This document shows positions 5,209 through 7,527 of a DNA stretch of 7,527 bases, piece by piece. Every line of letters starts with the position of its first letter. Position 1 is the first letter of the stretch. The notes under the pieces were generated by a model. The model had not been told where the DNA came from and made no database searches. It saw only the letters and a list, made by a program, of their open reading frames with translations. Made by a program: the position numbers and the translations under genes. This stretch comes from Chloroflexota bacterium (GTDB lineage Bacteria; Chloroflexota; UBA6077; JACQUR01). The stretch covers positions 1 to 7,527 of the forward strand of contig JACQUR010000039.1 in assembly GCA_016210245.1 (NCBI GenBank), written 5' to 3'.

Positions 5209-6855
5209 TTACCCCACCCTCCCGGCGCTCCGCTCTCTGGCGCTCGGCTGCGGCTCGGCCGGCTCCAACGCGCCGTCGTGGGTTGGCGGCGGCAGGTCCA
5301 GGACTGCCAGCGGGCGTGGCTTCGCCAGCCGAGCGCGCCGTCTGAGCGCGGCCTCCACCAGCGGCACCAGCAGGGGCGACAGGTAGAGCAGCGTCCTGCC
5401 CGGGTCCAGGTGCAAGTCCCAGAACTGCTGGTAGTAGATAATGGCCAGGCTGGTGAAGGTGAACCCGAGCAGCACGCGCGTGAGCGGGTGCCGCAGGCCC
5501 AGCAGGACCGCCAGCGCCACTGGCCAGGAGAAGTACCAGGTCAGGATCCAGGTGTGGACCGTCAGGAGGAAGACCAGGAAGAGCCGCACGGCCGCGGGCA
5601 CCAGGTCGCGCGCCGCTCGCGCGCGACGCAGCTCGTACAGCAAGTAGAGGCCGAAGAGCCCGCGGGTGAGCCACTTGATCGCGTCGCGCGCGAGGTCCTG
5701 CGCCTCCTCTGGCTCCAGGCCACCGCCCACCACGCCCCAGTCCACCAGCAGGTTGCCGATCACCTCGGGCGGGTGGTTGAGGTACATGGGGCCCTTCGCC
5801 CAGTCGAAGACTGGCTCGAGGGTACGCAGCCCGTCGCCGTACCAGGGCAGGTAGAGCAGCAGGGCGACCAACAGGACCACCAGGCTTCCGCCCACGAAGA
5901 CGCGGGCCTGCACGGCCCGCGAGCGGTACTGGCGTGCCCAGATCACCAGGTAGAGCGGCACGACCAGCACCGTGGTGTACTTCACCCAGACCGAGAGCGC
6001 CAGCGCCACCAGCCCCCAGCCGGGCCTGCGGCGCAGGAAGAGCAGCACCGCCAGCAAGAGGAAGGTGAGCATCAGGGCGTCGTTATGGCCGTTGCCGGCG
6101 AACTCGAAGAGCAGCAGCGGGTTCCAGGCGAAGAGCAGCAGCCCGGCGACGCGAGTGCCGGGCTGGAAGTGCCGCAGGAGCAGCCACGCCAGGCCGAGGT
6201 TCACCAGGTGGGCCAGGTTGATCAGGAGCTTGTAGGCCAGGATGCGGTCCACGGGTTCCCAGTCCTGCACCAGCGCGCTCAGGATCGACGAGAGGTTGGC
6301 CCAGAGCGGGCCGTAGACCGAGGGAGCGAAGCGCCAGATAGGGTGGATCCAGTCGAGCAGCGGGTTCCCGGGGAAGTACCCGGGCAACTGGAGGTAGGGG
6401 TTGAGCCCATAGACCCCGGCGATGTGGCCATACATGGCGTACGAGAAGATATCGGTGGTGAAGACGCCGGGCATGAAGAAGAGCGTGACCTGGAAGAGCA
6501 GCGCCAGCGCCAGGACCAGCCAGGCCAGGCCCCTGCCCGGCCGAGCCCGGTACACCAGCGTCGCGGCGACCAGGTAGAGCCCGAACAGGAGCGCGAAGGT
6601 CGCGGTCAGGACGTTGACGTTGACCTCGAGCGACTGGTCGATGCCGGGCAGCGCCCAGTCCCACCAGGGCAGCAGCTCGTGCAGCTTCAGCCACAGCGAC
6701 TGGTAATGGACCAGGTACTGGTAGGTGTAGTCGACGCCATGCGTGAGGCGGTAGCTCAGCGGCCACAGGGCGAGGTAACCGAGCTCCAATCCGCTGCCGA
6801 TCAGCAGGAGGGCAAGGGGTAACCGGGGCATTGGGAAACTTGCTCGATGGTGCAT
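5209..6855 (-). CDS. GT-C membrane glycosyltransferase, MptB/GT87-like
   Basis: 548 residues with about 12-13 hydrophobic segments (for example 11-31, 79-102, 109-129, 206-227, 258-274, 319-337, 420-453, 458-475, 485-500) and a polar proline-rich tail from about 503. The outer-loop motif FTTDIFSYAMYGHIAGVYGLNPY (131-153, acidic D135), the pair SVYGPLWANLSS (179-190) and WNPLLLFEFAGNGHNDALM (244-262, HND 257-259), then VWVKYTTVLVVP (289-300), are the pattern of polyprenol-phosphate-mannose-dependent mannosyltransferases of the MptA/MptB and GT87 type. These build lipoglycans or glycolipids at the outer face of the membrane using a lipid-linked sugar. The substrate here is not known. ATG 6855 is taken as start, but neither it nor ATG 6831 (MPRLPLALLLIG) has a visible binding site, so the first eight residues are uncertain. 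It lies 111 bases upstream of the other membrane protein on the same strand. Confidence 0.88.
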   Translation of the reverse strand: MHHRASFPMPRLPLALLLIGSGLELGYLALWPLSYRLTHGVDYTYQYLVHYQSLWLKLHELLPWWDWALPGIDQSLEVNVNVLTATFALLFGLYLVAATLVYRARPGRGLAWLVLALALLFQVTLFFMPGVFTTDIFSYAMYGHIAGVYGLNPYLQLPGYFPGNPLLDWIHPIWRFAPSVYGPLWANLSSILSALVQDWEPVDRILAYKLLINLAHLVNLGLAWLLLRHFQPGTRVAGLLLFAWNPLLLFEFAGNGHNDALMLTFLLLAVLLFLRRRPGWGLVALALSVWVKYTTVLVVPLYLVIWARQYRSRAVQARVFVGGSLVVLLVALLLYLPWYGDGLRTLEPVFDWAKGPMYLNHPPEVIGNLLVDWGVVGGGLEPEEAQDLARDAIKWLTRGLFGLYLLYELRRARAARDLVPAAVRLFLVFLLTVHTWILTWYFSWPVALAVLLGLRHPLTRVLLGFTFTSLAIIYYQQFWDLHLDPGRTLLYLSPLLVPLVEAALRRRARLAKPRPLAVLDLPPPTHDGALEPAEPQPSARERSAGRVG

Positions 6856-6925
6856 GGTGGGCGAAGATCAGCGAAGATACCGGGAGGGCAACGCAATAAG
6901 CGTACCGGTCCAGCCGCCTCTAGAG

Positions 6926-7001
6926 CGTGGGCAGCGCCCCCTCTCCCCTCTGCTGCCCCGACACACACCCTGGCTACAGAAAGAGTGGGAGGCTGCCCAC
7001 G
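6926..7001. repeat. Spaced 10-base inverted repeat in the divergent gap
   Basis: CGTGGGCAGC (6926-6935) and GCTGCCCACG (6992-7001) are perfect reverse complements with 56 bases between. The right half ends four bases before the candidate -10 box of the rightward gene. It might bind a regulator, or might be chance in GC-rich DNA. I see no gene in 6856-7017. Confidence 0.45.
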
Positions 7002-7010
7002 TGCTAGACT
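7002..7010 (+). promoter_or_regulatory. Weak candidate extended -10 promoter for the reductase gene
   Basis: TGCTAGACT combines a TGN extension with TAGACT (7005-7010), about 147 bases before the start codon at 7157. No -35 hexamer is recognisable. If used, transcription would begin near 7017 and the whole stem-loop element at 7033-7126 would lie in the mRNA leader. Confidence 0.3.
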
Positions 7011-7017
7011 GAGGGCG

Positions 7018-7044
7018 ATGCGGATGGAGCAAGGCGGCTCGTAG
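7018..7044 (+). other. Possible eight-codon leader reading frame
   Basis: ATG at 7018 opens a frame MRMEQGGS ending in TAG at 7042-7044, with GAGGG (7011-7015) just upstream. Its end runs into the left arm of the stem-loop element. It may be a leader peptide, the remnant of a start region displaced by the repeat, or chance. Confidence 0.2.
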
Positions 7045-7126
7045 CGCGGCGGCTTGTCCCCCGCCACCCGGTGGTGGGGGAGTGTAGGGGCAGCCCCCTG
7101 GGGCTGCCCCCGCGCTACGAGCCGCC
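7033..7126. repeat. Nested stem-loop element in the leader of the reductase gene
   Basis: A perfect 16-base outer inverted repeat, GGCGGCTCGTAGCGCG (7033-7048) and CGCGCTACGAGCCGCC (7111-7126), encloses two hairpins. The first, 7057-7081, pairs TCCCCCGCCACC with GGTGGTGGGGGA with one wobble. The second, 7087-7110, pairs GGGGCAGCCCC with GGGGCTGCCCC around CT. Together they make a three-stem, cloverleaf-like fold ending 30 bases before the ATG at 7157. The second hairpin is a copy of the family at 3442-3505 (reverse strand, GTAGGGGCAGCC start). It looks like a composite REP/MITE-type element and could also affect translation of the downstream gene. It does not have tRNA features. Confidence 0.85.
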
Positions 7127-7156
7127 ACGGGCGGTGGGATGAAGGACGGAGCGGCG

Positions 7157-7527
7157 ATGCTGCGCGGCAAGGTGGTGCTGGTGACCGGGGCGGGGCGCGG
7201 GATTGGGCGGGCGATTGCGCTGGCCTTCGCCCGCCAGGGCGCGCACGTCGTGGTCCACTACGGCCACAGCCGCCTGGAGGCCGAGCGCACGGCCGAGGCG
7301 ATCCGCTCGCTCGGCGTGCAGGCGCTGCTCGTCCAGGCGGACCTGGCGCACAAGGCGCAGATCGATCGCCTCTACGCCCTGGTGCAGACCGAGTTCGACC
7401 GCCTGGACGTGCTGGTGAACAATGCTGCGATCTTCAGCAGCGCAGCGCTCGGCGAGGTCACCGAGGTGCTGTGGGACCGGATCCTGGCGATCAACCTGAA
7501 GGGGCTGTTCTTCTCCTGCCAGGCGGC
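7157..7527 (+). CDS. Short-chain dehydrogenase/reductase (SDR), truncated at the window end
   Basis: The first 123 codons of a Rossmann-fold NAD(P)-dependent oxidoreductase resembling FabG-type SDRs. TGAGRGIG (10-17) is the dinucleotide-binding motif, ADL (61-63) contacts the adenine, NNAA (88-91) is the structural motif after beta 4, and N113 in INLKG is the catalytic asparagine. The catalytic Ser and YxxxK lie beyond the right edge, so activity and substrate cannot be judged. A residue pattern VVVHYGHSRLEAE after beta 2, lacking an acidic end and carrying H34/S38, hints at NADPH rather than NADH, with low certainty. ATG 7157 is chosen because GGAG lies five bases upstream (7148-7151) and LRGKVVLVTG is the usual start; an in-frame ATG at 7139 would add six residues. 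It is divergent from the 5209-6855 gene. Confidence 0.93.
   Translation, partial: MLRGKVVLVTGAGRGIGRAIALAFARQGAHVVVHYGHSRLEAERTAEAIRSLGVQALLVQADLAHKAQIDRLYALVQTEFDRLDVLVNNAAIFSSAALGEVTEVLWDRILAINLKGLFFSCQA

Noticed and set aside
5170..6822. 550-codon open frame on the plus strand opposite the MptB-like gene
   Set aside because: Very high in Q, E, R and H without domain pattern, while the minus strand gives a regular membrane protein with GT-C motifs.
7033..7126. tRNA or other known structured RNA gene
   Set aside because: The cloverleaf-like shape comes from very GC-rich perfect stems. There is no T-loop, no anticodon-arm pattern and no CCA-type acceptor.

Overview
The window is about two-thirds G+C and strongly codon-biased, with closely packed genes on both strands and several palindromic repeats in the gaps. 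The gene content is compatible with a Chloroflexota-type bacterium: hisD directly followed by hisC, polytopic GT-C-like membrane proteins, a PIN/RHH toxin-antitoxin pair, and interspersed short repeats. The phylum assignment is an inference from overall appearance; no marker gene proves it.

Layout, left to right. Positions 2-1375 hold hisD (histidinol dehydrogenase), whose frame is still open at the left edge. It overlaps hisC (1365-2453, histidinol-phosphate aminotransferase) by 11 bases, so the two are probably one translationally coupled part of a his operon. HisC makes histidinol-phosphate; after its dephosphorylation by an enzyme not in this window, HisD performs the last two oxidations to histidine. 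A pair of strong hairpins (2466-2534) separates hisC from a convergent minus-strand toxin-antitoxin operon: an RHH antitoxin (3004-3270) followed by a PIN-domain VapC-like toxin (2538-3011), overlapping by 8 bases.

Positions 3271-3519 are non-coding and filled with repeats: a 72-base near-perfect palindrome and two tandem hairpin units. Next come two large minus-strand membrane proteins. The first, 3520-5097, is a GT-C-like protein of unrecognised specificity with its own TATAAT promoter. The second, 5209-6855, is an MptB/GT87-like polyprenol-phosphate-sugar transferase homologue. Both probably act on lipid-linked sugars at the membrane, but no substrate can be read from the sequence.

A 301-base divergent gap (6856-7156) follows. 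It holds a weak candidate promoter, a 10-base inverted repeat with a 56-base spacer, and a nested stem-loop element (7033-7126) just upstream of the last gene, a short-chain dehydrogenase/reductase cut off by the right edge (7157-7527).

I do not see a clearly new multi-gene system. The most unusual signals are the repeats: short repeats translated in frame near the N-termini of two unrelated proteins, and a hairpin family with copies both beside the 3' end of one gene and within the leader of another.
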